Notes under the pieces: model-generated
Told to the model about the DNA's origin: nothing
Databases searched by the model: none
What the model saw: only the letters and a program-made list of their open reading frames with translations
Shown: one piece after another, positions 34,027 to 42,154 of the stretch
How positions within the stretch are numbered: position 1 is the stretch's first letter
How the letters are laid out: every line of letters starts with the position of its first letter
Assembly (NCBI GenBank): GCA_038531315.1
Contig: JBCBBT010000012.1
Span: forward strand, 1 to 62,164
DNA length: 62,164 nucleotides
Source: JAJFFW01 sp038531315
GTDB lineage: Bacteria > Pseudomonadota > Alphaproteobacteria > Caulobacterales > Parvularculaceae
Reading direction: 5' to 3'
Made by a program: the position numbers and the translations under genes

Positions 34027-34603
34027 CCTTGACGATCTTGCCGATCAGTTTCGCCAGATGAAAAAAATGGGCGGCCTCGGCTCTATCATGGGACTGATGC
34101 CCGGCATGGGCAAAATGAAGAAGATGGTCGATCAGGCCGGCGGCTTTGACGATAAAGAAATTTCCCGTCAGGAAGCGATCATCAGCTCCATGACGAAAAA
34201 GGAGCGCAAAAACCCGAAACTGATGAACGCCTCACGCAAGAAGCGTGTTGCGGCCGGCTCGGGGACCAGCGTTCAGGAAATCAACAAGCTTCTCAAAGGC
34301 CACCGTCAAATGGCCGATATGATGAAAAAGCTCGGCAAGGGCGGCATGAAGGGACTGGCCGCACAGATGATGGGCATGGGCGGCATGCCGGGCGGCGGGG
34401 CCATGCCCGCCATGCCCGGCGGCGGCGCGCCTGACCCTGCGATGCTCGAAGGCCTCGGCGGCAAATCCGGAAAAGACGGCGGCGAAGAAATCGATTTCGA
34501 CGCCATTAACAAAGCCATCTCAGGCCAGGGCGTTTTGCCGCCCGGGCTTGGCGGCTCAGGCCCAATGGGCGGATTACCGGGACTTGGGGGTAAGAAAAAG
34601 TAA
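34007..34603 (+). CDS. ffh: Signal recognition particle protein Ffh, M domain half
   Basis: 198 residues starting at an internal ATG that overlaps the NG half by 20 bases in the +1 frame. MAKGDFDLDDLADQFRQMKK opens the methionine-rich M domain that binds signal peptides and SRP RNA. The RNA-binding region is SGTSVQEINKLLKGHRQMAD. The C-terminal 75 residues are Gly/Met/Pro-rich. No clear ribosome binding site precedes the ATG, so independent translation would depend on coupling; a single frame-shifted protein or a sequence error are alternatives. Confidence 0.85.
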   Translation: MAKGDFDLDDLADQFRQMKKMGGLGSIMGLMPGMGKMKKMVDQAGGFDDKEISRQEAIISSMTKKERKNPKLMNASRKKRVAAGSGTSVQEINKLLKGHRQMADMMKKLGKGGMKGLAAQMMGMGGMPGGGAMPAMPGGGAPDPAMLEGLGGKSGKDGGEEIDFDAINKAISGQGVLPPGLGGSGPMGGLPGLGGKKK

Positions 34604-34607
34604 CCCC

Positions 34608-35003
34608 ATGAAACGCGACATGGATCTCATTCGGCAAATTCTCCTCGAAATAGAGGCGCATGACGATGGGCGGGGCGACGCTTTCGCCCTGCACATCGCC
34701 GGGCTTGCCGATGCGACGGTCTTTGGACATCTGATGCTTTTGTCCGATGCAGGGCTGATCGACGGAGAACGGCGTCAAAAGCCGGAGGGCGCTTGCTTCA
34801 TGCCACAACGTTTGACCTGGACAGGGCAGGAATTTTTATCGTCGATCCGCGATCCGTCGATCTGGATCGAGACTAAAAAGAAAATTGGCGATCTCATAGA
34901 CGGGGTCACGTTCGACGTGGTGCGCGATACGGCATCCGCGCTCGCCCGACAGTCAATTGCAACGCTGGAAAAAATTTCCAGACAGAAATCAACCAGACTC
35001 TGA
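34608..35003 (+). CDS. DUF2513 protein
   Basis: 131 residues. The start MKRDMDLIRQILLEIEAHDD is the hallmark of DUF2513, a small family common in phage and mobile-element genomes whose function is unknown. A winged-helix-like middle (GHLMLLSDAGLIDG, then RLTWTGQEFLSSIRD) resembles a DNA-binding fold. It lies five bases after the ffh M-domain stop and 22 before rpsP, where most bacteria have nothing. It probably shares their transcript. Confidence 0.85.
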   Translation: MKRDMDLIRQILLEIEAHDDGRGDAFALHIAGLADATVFGHLMLLSDAGLIDGERRQKPEGACFMPQRLTWTGQEFLSSIRDPSIWIETKKKIGDLIDGVTFDVVRDTASALARQSIATLEKISRQKSTRL

Positions 35004-35025
35004 TTGAATTGAAAGGAAAACCATC

Positions 35026-35454
35026 ATGGGACTGAAGATCAGACTTGCCCGGGGCGGCGCCAAGAAGCGGCCCTATTACAATATCGTTATTGCTGACGTG
35101 CGGGCGCCGCGCGACGGCCGCTTTATCGAAAAAGTCGGCAGCTACAATCCCTTGCTCGCCAAGGACGACGAAAAGCGCGTGCAGTACGATGTTGATCGCG
35201 TTAAGCGTTGGCTTGAAAAAGGTGCAAAACCAACCGACCGCGTCGCGCGGTTTCTCGCCGCCAACAACCTTGTGAAGTGGGAACACGGCAACAACCCCAA
35301 TAAAGCCAAGCCCGGCCAAAAAGCCCAAGAGCGCCTCGAAGAAAAACGCCAGAAAGAAGAAGACGCGAAAGCGGCTGCTGCGGAAGCCGCGAACGCGCCT
35401 GCAGAAGAAGCGACGGCTGATGAAGCCGGCGGCGAGGAAGCCGCGGCCGAATAG
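35026..35454 (+). CDS. rpsP: 30S ribosomal protein S16 with acidic Ala-rich tail
   Basis: 142 residues. Residues 1-85 are S16 (MGLKIRLARGGAKKRPYYNI, then FIEKVGSYNP and DRVKRWLEKGAKPTDRVARF), which binds 16S rRNA early in 30S assembly. The rest is a Lys then Ala/Glu-rich tail (AAAAEAANAPAEEATADEAG), common in alphaproteobacterial S16. AAAGGAAAA precedes the ATG. The usual rimM-trmD-rplS genes do not follow; a BCCT transporter does. Confidence 0.95.
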   Translation: MGLKIRLARGGAKKRPYYNIVIADVRAPRDGRFIEKVGSYNPLLAKDDEKRVQYDVDRVKRWLEKGAKPTDRVARFLAANNLVKWEHGNNPNKAKPGQKAQERLEEKRQKEEDAKAAAAEAANAPAEEATADEAGGEEAAAE

Positions 35455-35681
35455 CCGCCGCCTTCCGGCAAGCGCCATGATCGAGCGCCCGATTGCCCCA
35501 CAAAAGGCTTTCGGGCGTCTTCTTAAGTCACCCTACGGAGCTTTAAATCCGTTTCTTTCCCATACAGTGGATCAGGCCGGCGGTTTTCTGGCCGCCGGCC
35601 ATCATTCTCCTCGGCGCACTCGCCGCCAGCCTGATCAATTTTGACGGCTTTCTCGGCGCTGCGACAGCGCTGAATTCGGCC

Positions 35682-37166
35682 ATGCTCGCGCGGTTTGGCT
35701 GGCTTTTCAGTCTTTCAAGTTTTGCCGCCGTCGCCCTGATGACGATCGTCTTTGTCTCACCGCTTGGCGGCGTTCGCATCGGCGGCGCCGACGCCAGGCC
35801 AATCTTGTCGCGCTGGAACTGGTTCGCGATTACGCTGTGTACGACAATCGCAACCGGTATTTTATTCTGGGGCGCCGCTGAGCCGATGTTTCATATCGCG
35901 AGCCCGCCGGATTTCGCTGGCGTCGCCAATGACCGCGAAGCGGCGCGGTTTGCTTTGTCGACACTGTTTCTGCATTGGTCGATCACGCCCTATGCGATTT
36001 ACGCCACCCCGGCTCTTGCCTTCGCACTCGCCTATTACAACTGCGGCGGCGCTTATTCGCTGAGCGGGCCCTTGCGGCTGATTGTGAAAAATGACGCCAA
36101 GGGTGCGGTCCCGGCGCTCCTCGATGCGATGGCGCTCTTTGCGCTTGTTGCGGGCGTCGCCGCCTCGCTTGGCGCCGGCGTGATGACGCTTGCGGGCGGC
36201 CTCGGCGCAGTGGCCGGTCTGCCCGACGGCGCCATAACGCGCCTCGGCATTACGGTCGTCATTGTTCTGACTTATGTCGTTTCGTCCCTCTCGGGCCTGC
36301 AACGGGGCATCAAAGTTCTTTCTGATATCAACATCCGGTTCTTTTTTCTGTTATGCCTTTTCGTGCTTGCGGCGGGGCCGACATTATCGATCCTGAAGCT
36401 GGGGCTCGAAAGCGCCGTCGCCTACGTTGCGGATTTTTTCCCCCGCAGTCTTGGGATCGGCGGCGAAAGCGGCAGTCTGTGGAATGACCAGTGGACGCTC
36501 GACTGGACTGTTTTCTTTTTTGCAAACTGGCTCGCGTGGGCGCCTATCACGGCGCTTTTTTTAGGTCGGATCGCTGTCGGTTACACGGTGCGCGAATTCC
36601 TGATTTTTAACCTCGCGCTCCCGGCGTTTTACGGCATGATCTGGATGACGATTTTCGGGGGTGGGGCCATCCTGATTAATCAGTCAACAGACGGCGCTCT
36701 TGTTTCAGCGCTCAACAGCGAGGGGCCGGAGGCCGTGATCTACGCCTTGATCGAGACCCTGCCGTTAGCGGGGCTCGTCGCCGTCGGGTTCGTTTTTGCG
36801 ACCTTCATTTCTTTTGTCACTGCAATGGACTCCAACACTCATTCGATTGCGGGCGTCAGTCTGAAACCGTCGTCGCCAGCGGGTCTTGCGGGAAAGCCCG
36901 CCATAGCCGTGAAGATATTCTGGGGCGTTTTGATCGGCGCCGTTTCCTGGGTGATGACGGCGACGAACGGCATCGACGGCATCCGTATGCTGTCAAATCT
37001 TGGCGGCGGCCCGGGGTTGTTGATTTTGATCGGTTGCGGCGCGGCGATCGTGAAGCTGTTGTTTTCCGATACTGCGGCGCTAAATGCGCCTCCGGGGGCG
37101 GCGCTCAAAAATGTATCGGAGGCGCGTGCGCGCGACGGTCAGATAAACCGAGCAACGACGCCGTAA
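35682..37166 (+). CDS. BCCT-family (betaine/carnitine/choline) transporter; 5' end disrupted
   Basis: 494 residues from the first ATG in frame. Family segments include WNWFAITLCTTIATGILFWG and WTLDWTVFFFANWLAWAPIT with the aromatic substrate box. BCCT proteins take up compatible solutes with sodium or protons. Upstream, the same frame is open from 35547 and encodes the missing first helix (VFWPPAIILLGALAASLINF, 35583-35642), but has no ATG, GTG or TTG. A plausible N-terminus (MIERPIAPQKAFGRLLKSPY) begins at the ATG 35477 in the other frame. A +1 shift near 35560-35585 would join them. It overlaps the Nramp-like gene by 28 bases. Confidence 0.85.
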   Translation: MLARFGWLFSLSSFAAVALMTIVFVSPLGGVRIGGADARPILSRWNWFAITLCTTIATGILFWGAAEPMFHIASPPDFAGVANDREAARFALSTLFLHWSITPYAIYATPALAFALAYYNCGGAYSLSGPLRLIVKNDAKGAVPALLDAMALFALVAGVAASLGAGVMTLAGGLGAVAGLPDGAITRLGITVVIVLTYVVSSLSGLQRGIKVLSDINIRFFFLLCLFVLAAGPTLSILKLGLESAVAYVADFFPRSLGIGGESGSLWNDQWTLDWTVFFFANWLAWAPITALFLGRIAVGYTVREFLIFNLALPAFYGMIWMTIFGGGAILINQSTDGALVSALNSEGPEAVIYALIETLPLAGLVAVGFVFATFISFVTAMDSNTHSIAGVSLKPSSPAGLAGKPAIAVKIFWGVLIGAVSWVMTATNGIDGIRMLSNLGGGPGLLILIGCGAAIVKLLFSDTAALNAPPGAALKNVSEARARDGQINRATTP

Positions 37167-38365
37167 AGCGCTCTTGCGCCAAGCAATGCGGTCAAGACAA
37201 GCACGCCCGCGCCGATGACATTCGCCGAGAGATTATTGGTTTTTTCTGCGAGAAGCGCGCGCCGGTTCACCGCGTAGAGTAGGAAGACGCCGATCACCGG
37301 CAACAAAATCCCGTTGGCGACCTGCGCAAAAACAATAATGCTAATTGGCGCGGCGCCGGAAAGCGCGGCGAGCGCCCCCGCCATCAGCACGACCAGCATC
37401 GTTATTTTCCGGATCGTGTCGCGTCGGCTGGCGCCCCTGGCGAGAAGTTCGCTTACCGCGTAGCCGGTGGCCAGCGGCGCGGTGATTGCCGAAGACAGCC
37501 CGGCGGCGAAAAGTCCTGCGGCCATTAAATAGCGCGATGCGGGCCCGAAAACCGGCTCCAGCTGGCGCGCCATATCGCCGGCGTTTGTTATCGCCGTCTC
37601 GCTTCCGAAAAAACTCGCCGCCGCCGTCGACAGGATCAGGATTGAGACGAGGCCGCCGACGCCGATGGACAGCGTCGCATCGAAGCGTGCATTGGCGAGG
37701 GCTTCGTCGGGCGGCGTTTGCGCCCAGCGCTCTTTGGCGGCGGCGGCGTGGAGAAACAAGTTATACGGAACAATTGTTGTGCCAATCAGCCCGATCACCA
37801 CAAGCACGCCGCCCGCTGGTATGGCGGGGACAAGCCCGGCGGCGAGTGCGCCCAGGTCAGGGCGTACGGCGACAAACGTTGCCAGGAAACAAACGCTCAT
37901 CAAGATGACAATCGCAACGAGGCACCGCTCAATAAGCTTGTAGCCGCCCAGAAAAAGGATCGCGGCGGCAAGAGCGATAATCGCGGCGACGCTGACAGTC
38001 CTGTTGATACTCGCAAATGCAGCTTCGACGCCGAGCGCCGCGCCGGCGATATTGCCGCCTTCATATGCAGCATTGCCGATCAAAAGCGCAGCGAAGATAA
38101 GGCCCGCAATCGTTCTTCTTGCGATCCGCGCGCTTGCCGTCGCCTCGATGATCGCTTCGCCAAGGCCGCGCTTTGAATAGGCGCCGAGCCGCACCGCCAT
38201 TTCGTGAAGGGTCATCGCGGCGAGCGTCGCAAACACTAAAGCCCAGACCAGTGAGAACCCGTAGCGCGCGCCGGCGATGGTCGCGGTTGTGACGGTGCCG
38301 GGGCCGATAAAGGCGGCGGCGGCAAGCGCGCCGGGGCCGACCGCGCGCAAACGTCGAAGCATCAA
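37139..38365 (-). CDS. Nramp-related metal-ion transporter with altered metal-site motifs
   Basis: 408 residues, about 11 membrane helices in the LeuT-like fold. Where Mn/Fe Nramps have DPGN in helix 1 this protein has IGPGTVTTATIAGARYG. Where they have MPHN in helix 6 it has IVPYNLFLHAA. So the Asp, Asn and Met metal ligands of MntH are replaced. The fold and placement of the motifs still assign it to the Nramp superfamily, in a non-canonical clade. Substrate is therefore uncertain (Mg, Al or other cation). It converges on the BCCT gene; no Mn-box or Fur site stands out. Confidence 0.82.
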   Translation of the reverse strand: MMLRRLRAVGPGALAAAAFIGPGTVTTATIAGARYGFSLVWALVFATLAAMTLHEMAVRLGAYSKRGLGEAIIEATASARIARRTIAGLIFAALLIGNAAYEGGNIAGAALGVEAAFASINRTVSVAAIIALAAAILFLGGYKLIERCLVAIVILMSVCFLATFVAVRPDLGALAAGLVPAIPAGGVLVVIGLIGTTIVPYNLFLHAAAAKERWAQTPPDEALANARFDATLSIGVGGLVSILILSTAAASFFGSETAITNAGDMARQLEPVFGPASRYLMAAGLFAAGLSSAITAPLATGYAVSELLARGASRRDTIRKITMLVVLMAGALAALSGAAPISIIVFAQVANGILLPVIGVFLLYAVNRRALLAEKTNNLSANVIGAGVLVLTALLGARALYGVVARFI

Positions 38366-38382
38366 AAGCGCCTTGTTCGCCG

Positions 38383-39624
38383 TTAAGAAGCGGGCGTCAG
38401 CCGCAGCAATTTACCCGTGGGCTCGCCGCTGCGGCTTTCCGTTGTCACCCAGATGGCGCCGTCAGGCCCGACCCTGACATCGCGGATGCGCGCGCCAAGA
38501 TCGACGAGATAACGCTCTTCCTTGACTTCAACGCCGTCTTCCAGATCGACCCGATGCAGCGCCTTGCCGGCGAGCGCGCCGACCAGAAGATCGCCTTGCC
38601 AGTCTGCCGGAAAGGCGCCGCCGCGATAGACCGCAAGTCCTGAGGGCGCGATGGACGGCGTCCAGTATTTGAAGGGAAGCTTGGTGCCGTCAAACTCCGT
38701 AAACGGAGAAATTCGCGCGCCATTATAGTCGATCCCGTAAGTCGCCACGGGCCAACCATAATTGGCGCCGGCGACGATCTCATTGATTTCGTCGCCGCCG
38801 CGTGCGCCGTGTTCATGCGCCCACATGGTGTCGGTGACCGGATCGTAGGCCAGACCTTGCGGATTGCGATGGCCTTTTGTGAAGAGCTCGGGCAGCGCGC
38901 CGTCCTTGAAAGCGGGGTTGTCGGTAGGGATTGAACCGTCCTGATTGATACGGATAATCGCGCCAAAGCTCGACGTCAGATCCTGAGATTTCTCCTTGTA
39001 GCGCGAGCCCTCGCCCGAGGAGATATATAACTTCTCATCAGGGCCGATGACGAGCTTGCCGCCATAATGGTGGCCGGTATCTTTCAGCGGTTTGACATCA
39101 TAAATCACCCTGATGTCGCTGAGCGCATCATCGCGAAGCGTGGCGCTGATCACGCGCAGCGCGTTTCCATCTTTGTCGCCATGAGCGAATGAGAAGAATA
39201 CTGTTCGATTCTCGATAAAATCCGGATGCGGCAGTATATCGAAATAGCCGCTTTGGTTCCACACGAGCGGTTCGGGCGCGTTCGCGACCGGTTCATCAAG
39301 CAGGGCGCCGTTTCGGATAATCCGGATTCGGCCTTCGCGTTCCGTCACCAGAATGTCGCCATCCGGCAAGAAAGAAATGTCCCATGGATTAACAAGGCCG
39401 TCGGCGACTGTCTCAACGTTCAGCGACAGCGATCCGGCGGGGGCAGGGTCGGCGAGGCTTTTCTGGAGCGACTTGTCGCCGCCGCCTTTGGCGCCGTCGG
39501 GCAGGGCGCTCAGTGTGCCGCCGCTGGCGGCGGTCGCCGCTGTAGCGCTGCTGACGTCTTCGGAGCACGCCGCAAGGCTTAAGCCTGCGAGCGACAGTGA
39601 TAATAAGCGAAGCGAAAAGGTCAT
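38383..39624 (-). CDS. PQQ-type aldose sugar dehydrogenase lipoprotein
   Basis: 413 residues. A lipoprotein signal ends LSLAAC (Cys20). A Ser/Ala linker leads to a six-bladed beta-propeller of the soluble glucose dehydrogenase/YliI group: LVNPWDISFLPDGDILVTER, DTGHHYGGKLVIGPDEKLYI, GHRNPQGLAYDP and HEHGARGGDEIN. These contain the PQQ and substrate residues of the family. It oxidises aldoses in the periplasm if PQQ is available; no PQQ synthesis genes are in the window. The next gene leftward starts 17 bases downstream. Confidence 0.88.
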   Translation of the reverse strand: MTFSLRLLSLSLAGLSLAACSEDVSSATAATAASGGTLSALPDGAKGGGDKSLQKSLADPAPAGSLSLNVETVADGLVNPWDISFLPDGDILVTEREGRIRIIRNGALLDEPVANAPEPLVWNQSGYFDILPHPDFIENRTVFFSFAHGDKDGNALRVISATLRDDALSDIRVIYDVKPLKDTGHHYGGKLVIGPDEKLYISSGEGSRYKEKSQDLTSSFGAIIRINQDGSIPTDNPAFKDGALPELFTKGHRNPQGLAYDPVTDTMWAHEHGARGGDEINEIVAGANYGWPVATYGIDYNGARISPFTEFDGTKLPFKYWTPSIAPSGLAVYRGGAFPADWQGDLLVGALAGKALHRVDLEDGVEVKEERYLVDLGARIRDVRVGPDGAIWVTTESRSGEPTGKLLRLTPAS

Positions 39625-39802
39625 GGCGCATCTCCGGTGACTGGCTCAGTATCTTCTCCAATTGCCTACGCGGCGCGGGCCCGCTCCGTCAACGGTTCGG
39701 CGCGCGCCGCCGCGAGGCTTCACCGGGGGCGAGGTGGTCTCGGGGCTCGACGCCCGCGCGCCGCTATGAGACAAGAACGGGCTTTTGAGGATGGGATCGG
39801 CA

Positions 39803-40258
39803 ATGACGATTTTGGCGAAAATCGGTAGGACCGCTATTGCTTTCGCATGTGCGCTGGCGGTCACGTATGTGTTGTCCACGGTCTTTTACACCCGGCAGGT
39901 GCTTGCCGGTTACGCTGCCATCGGCGCGTCATTTTCGTTGTCGGACATGTGGGTGACGTTCCTCGAAAACTTCTCCGGACTGAATTTACTGGCGATTGTT
40001 TACGGGATCGGCTTCCTGATCGCCTTTAGCGTCGCCTGGGTGTTGCGCCGGGTGATCACGCCGCTTGCGCCCCTTGGCTATCCGCTGGCCGGCGCTGCGG
40101 CGGTGTTAGCGGCGATCTATCTTATCGAAAACCAGCTCGGCGGCGGCGCCGGCGTCATCGGCGGCGCACGCACGGCGGTTGGTCAGGCTCTTCAGGGACT
40201 GGCCGGCGGGCTTGGCGGGCTTGTGTTTTCGGTTTTGAGACCGGTAAGCGACAGCTAG
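39803..40258 (+). CDS. Hypothetical polytopic membrane protein
   Basis: 151 residues from the ATG at 39803; in-frame starts at 39785 (TTG) and 39791 (ATG) are alternatives. Four hydrophobic segments (about 10-30, 55-80, 85-105 and 130-145) and a Gly-rich C-terminal region (NQLGGGAGVIGGARTAVGQA). I recognise no family. It lies divergent from the sugar dehydrogenase gene and 40 bases before the DUF885 gene. Confidence 0.65.
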   Translation: MTILAKIGRTAIAFACALAVTYVLSTVFYTRQVLAGYAAIGASFSLSDMWVTFLENFSGLNLLAIVYGIGFLIAFSVAWVLRRVITPLAPLGYPLAGAAAVLAAIYLIENQLGGGAGVIGGARTAVGQALQGLAGGLGGLVFSVLRPVSDS

Positions 40259-40298
40259 AGCCATTTTAAAATTACGACCACGACCTGCGAGGGCTACC

Positions 40299-42074
40299 AT
40301 GATCACCAGATCTTTCTTTGTTTTCCTGAGCGCTGCGATGACCCTCACGGGCGCCGCCCGCGTTGTCGCGCAAGATGAGAGCGCCGCCGGCGACACGCTG
40401 CAAACAATTATCGACGATCATTGGGACTGGCGTCTGAAAGAGCAGCCGGTTTTTGCAACCACTTTGGGCGTGCGCGATTATGACGACCGCCTCGGGTCGG
40501 TCTCGCTCGAAAGCTATGATGCCGCGACGGAAAAAGCGCGCGCATTTATGGAGCGGCTCGAAGCGCTCAGCGTCGATAGTCTGAGCCCGGAAGAAAAAAT
40601 TAACTTTCAGCTATTGTCGCTGAACTTAAAAAACCGGATAGACGGCGCCGCCTATGGCGGAAAATATCTGTTGTTGACCAATCGCTATGGTCCGCACACG
40701 ACGCTGACCCGGTTGCCGACGCGGCTGCCGTTTTTCACGAAAGCCGATTTCGACAGCTATGTAACGCGGCTCGCGGACGCGCCCCGATACCTTGCAGAAG
40801 CGACTGACGTTCTCAAGGCAGGCGTCGAAGCCGGATGGACGCAAAGCTGCGAGCCGATGGCCCGCGTTGAACAGGCGATCCGGTTTCATCTCGTTGATGA
40901 CGTCGCCGATAGTGTGTTCATGAAGCCGTTCGAGGCGCGGCCCAACACCGTATCGCCGCGGGACTGGCGGCGCCTCAAATCGAAAGCGGAAAAGACAATC
41001 AAGAAAGCTGTCTTACCGGCATTCGGCGCGTATGCGGATTTCTACGCAGACAGCTATGCCCCGGCCTGCCGGGAAACGGTTGGGGCGCTGAACTTCCCAG
41101 GCGGCGACGCTTATTATGCGCACCGCGCCGGCGTTTTTACGACCACTGGGATGTCACCCGATGACATTCATGCATTGGGTTTGTCGGAAGTTGCGCGCAT
41201 TCGCGCCGAGATGGACACCATTATAAGACAGGTTGATTTCGACGGCGACTTTAAAGCCTTCCAAACCTATCTTCGCACCAATCCGGAATTTTACGCCAAG
41301 ACTGAAGAAGAGTTGATTTCGTTTACCTCGCGGATCGCAAAGATCGCCGATGGCGAACTGCCCAAGCTTTTCACCCGGATGCCGCGGATGCCCTATACGG
41401 TAAAGCCCGTACCCGCCGACATCGCGAAGGGCGCCACCACGGCCTTTTATGAGCGCCCCGCGGGCGACGGCACGCGCGCCGGCGTTTATCGCATCAATAC
41501 ATCCTTGCTTGACCAGCGTCCGCTCTTTGAACTTGAAGCGCTGACGTTGCATGAAGCCGTGCCCGGCCACCATTTTCAGATCGCACTCGCGCAGGAACTG
41601 ACCTTGCCAAGCTTCAGACGCTACGGCGGCTTTACTGCGTTTACGGAAGGGTGGGGTCTTTACGCGGAAAGCCTCGGCCTCGATATCGGGTTTTACACGG
41701 ATCCTTATCAGAACTTTGGGCGGCTTTCCTACGAGATGTGGCGCGCTTGCCGGCTCGTTGTCGACACCGGCATGCACGCCAAAGGTTGGAGCCGCCAGCA
41801 GGCGATTGACTTCATGCTCGAGAATACGGCGCTGTCAGCGCACAATGTTGAAGCGGAAGTCGACCGATACATTACCTGGCCCGGACAGGCCCTCGCCTAC
41901 AAAATCGGACAGCTGAAAATCAAGGCGTTGCGCGCAAAATCTGAAAAAGCGCTCGGCGCGGATTTTGACCTGCGCCGGTTCCACGACGCCGTTCTGGAAA
42001 ATGGCGCGGTGCCGCTCTCGGTGCTGGAGCAACAGATTAATGCGTGGATTGCTGAAGAGAAAAAGCGCCGGTGA
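40299..42074 (+). CDS. DUF885 exported putative metallopeptidase
   Basis: 591 residues with a signal peptide (cut after VVAQ). DUF885 proteins are exported, helix-rich and thought to be zinc peptidases related to M32/M3-like folds. The key motif LHEAVPGHHFQIALAQEL holds His418, Glu419 and His424/425, with EGWGLYAESLG and YEMWRACRLVVDTGMHAKGW downstream. Full length for the family. No partner genes; activity is inferred from motifs. Confidence 0.85.
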   Translation: MITRSFFVFLSAAMTLTGAARVVAQDESAAGDTLQTIIDDHWDWRLKEQPVFATTLGVRDYDDRLGSVSLESYDAATEKARAFMERLEALSVDSLSPEEKINFQLLSLNLKNRIDGAAYGGKYLLLTNRYGPHTTLTRLPTRLPFFTKADFDSYVTRLADAPRYLAEATDVLKAGVEAGWTQSCEPMARVEQAIRFHLVDDVADSVFMKPFEARPNTVSPRDWRRLKSKAEKTIKKAVLPAFGAYADFYADSYAPACRETVGALNFPGGDAYYAHRAGVFTTTGMSPDDIHALGLSEVARIRAEMDTIIRQVDFDGDFKAFQTYLRTNPEFYAKTEEELISFTSRIAKIADGELPKLFTRMPRMPYTVKPVPADIAKGATTAFYERPAGDGTRAGVYRINTSLLDQRPLFELEALTLHEAVPGHHFQIALAQELTLPSFRRYGGFTAFTEGWGLYAESLGLDIGFYTDPYQNFGRLSYEMWRACRLVVDTGMHAKGWSRQQAIDFMLENTALSAHNVEAEVDRYITWPGQALAYKIGQLKIKALRAKSEKALGADFDLRRFHDAVLENGAVPLSVLEQQINAWIAEEKKRR

Positions 42075-42154
42075 CGCGACTTCAAGCCTGCTTTGAGTGC
42101 GATAGGGACTGTTTGAGCGACCCTGAGCGGTCAGCGACCTGTGAAAGGAATTGA

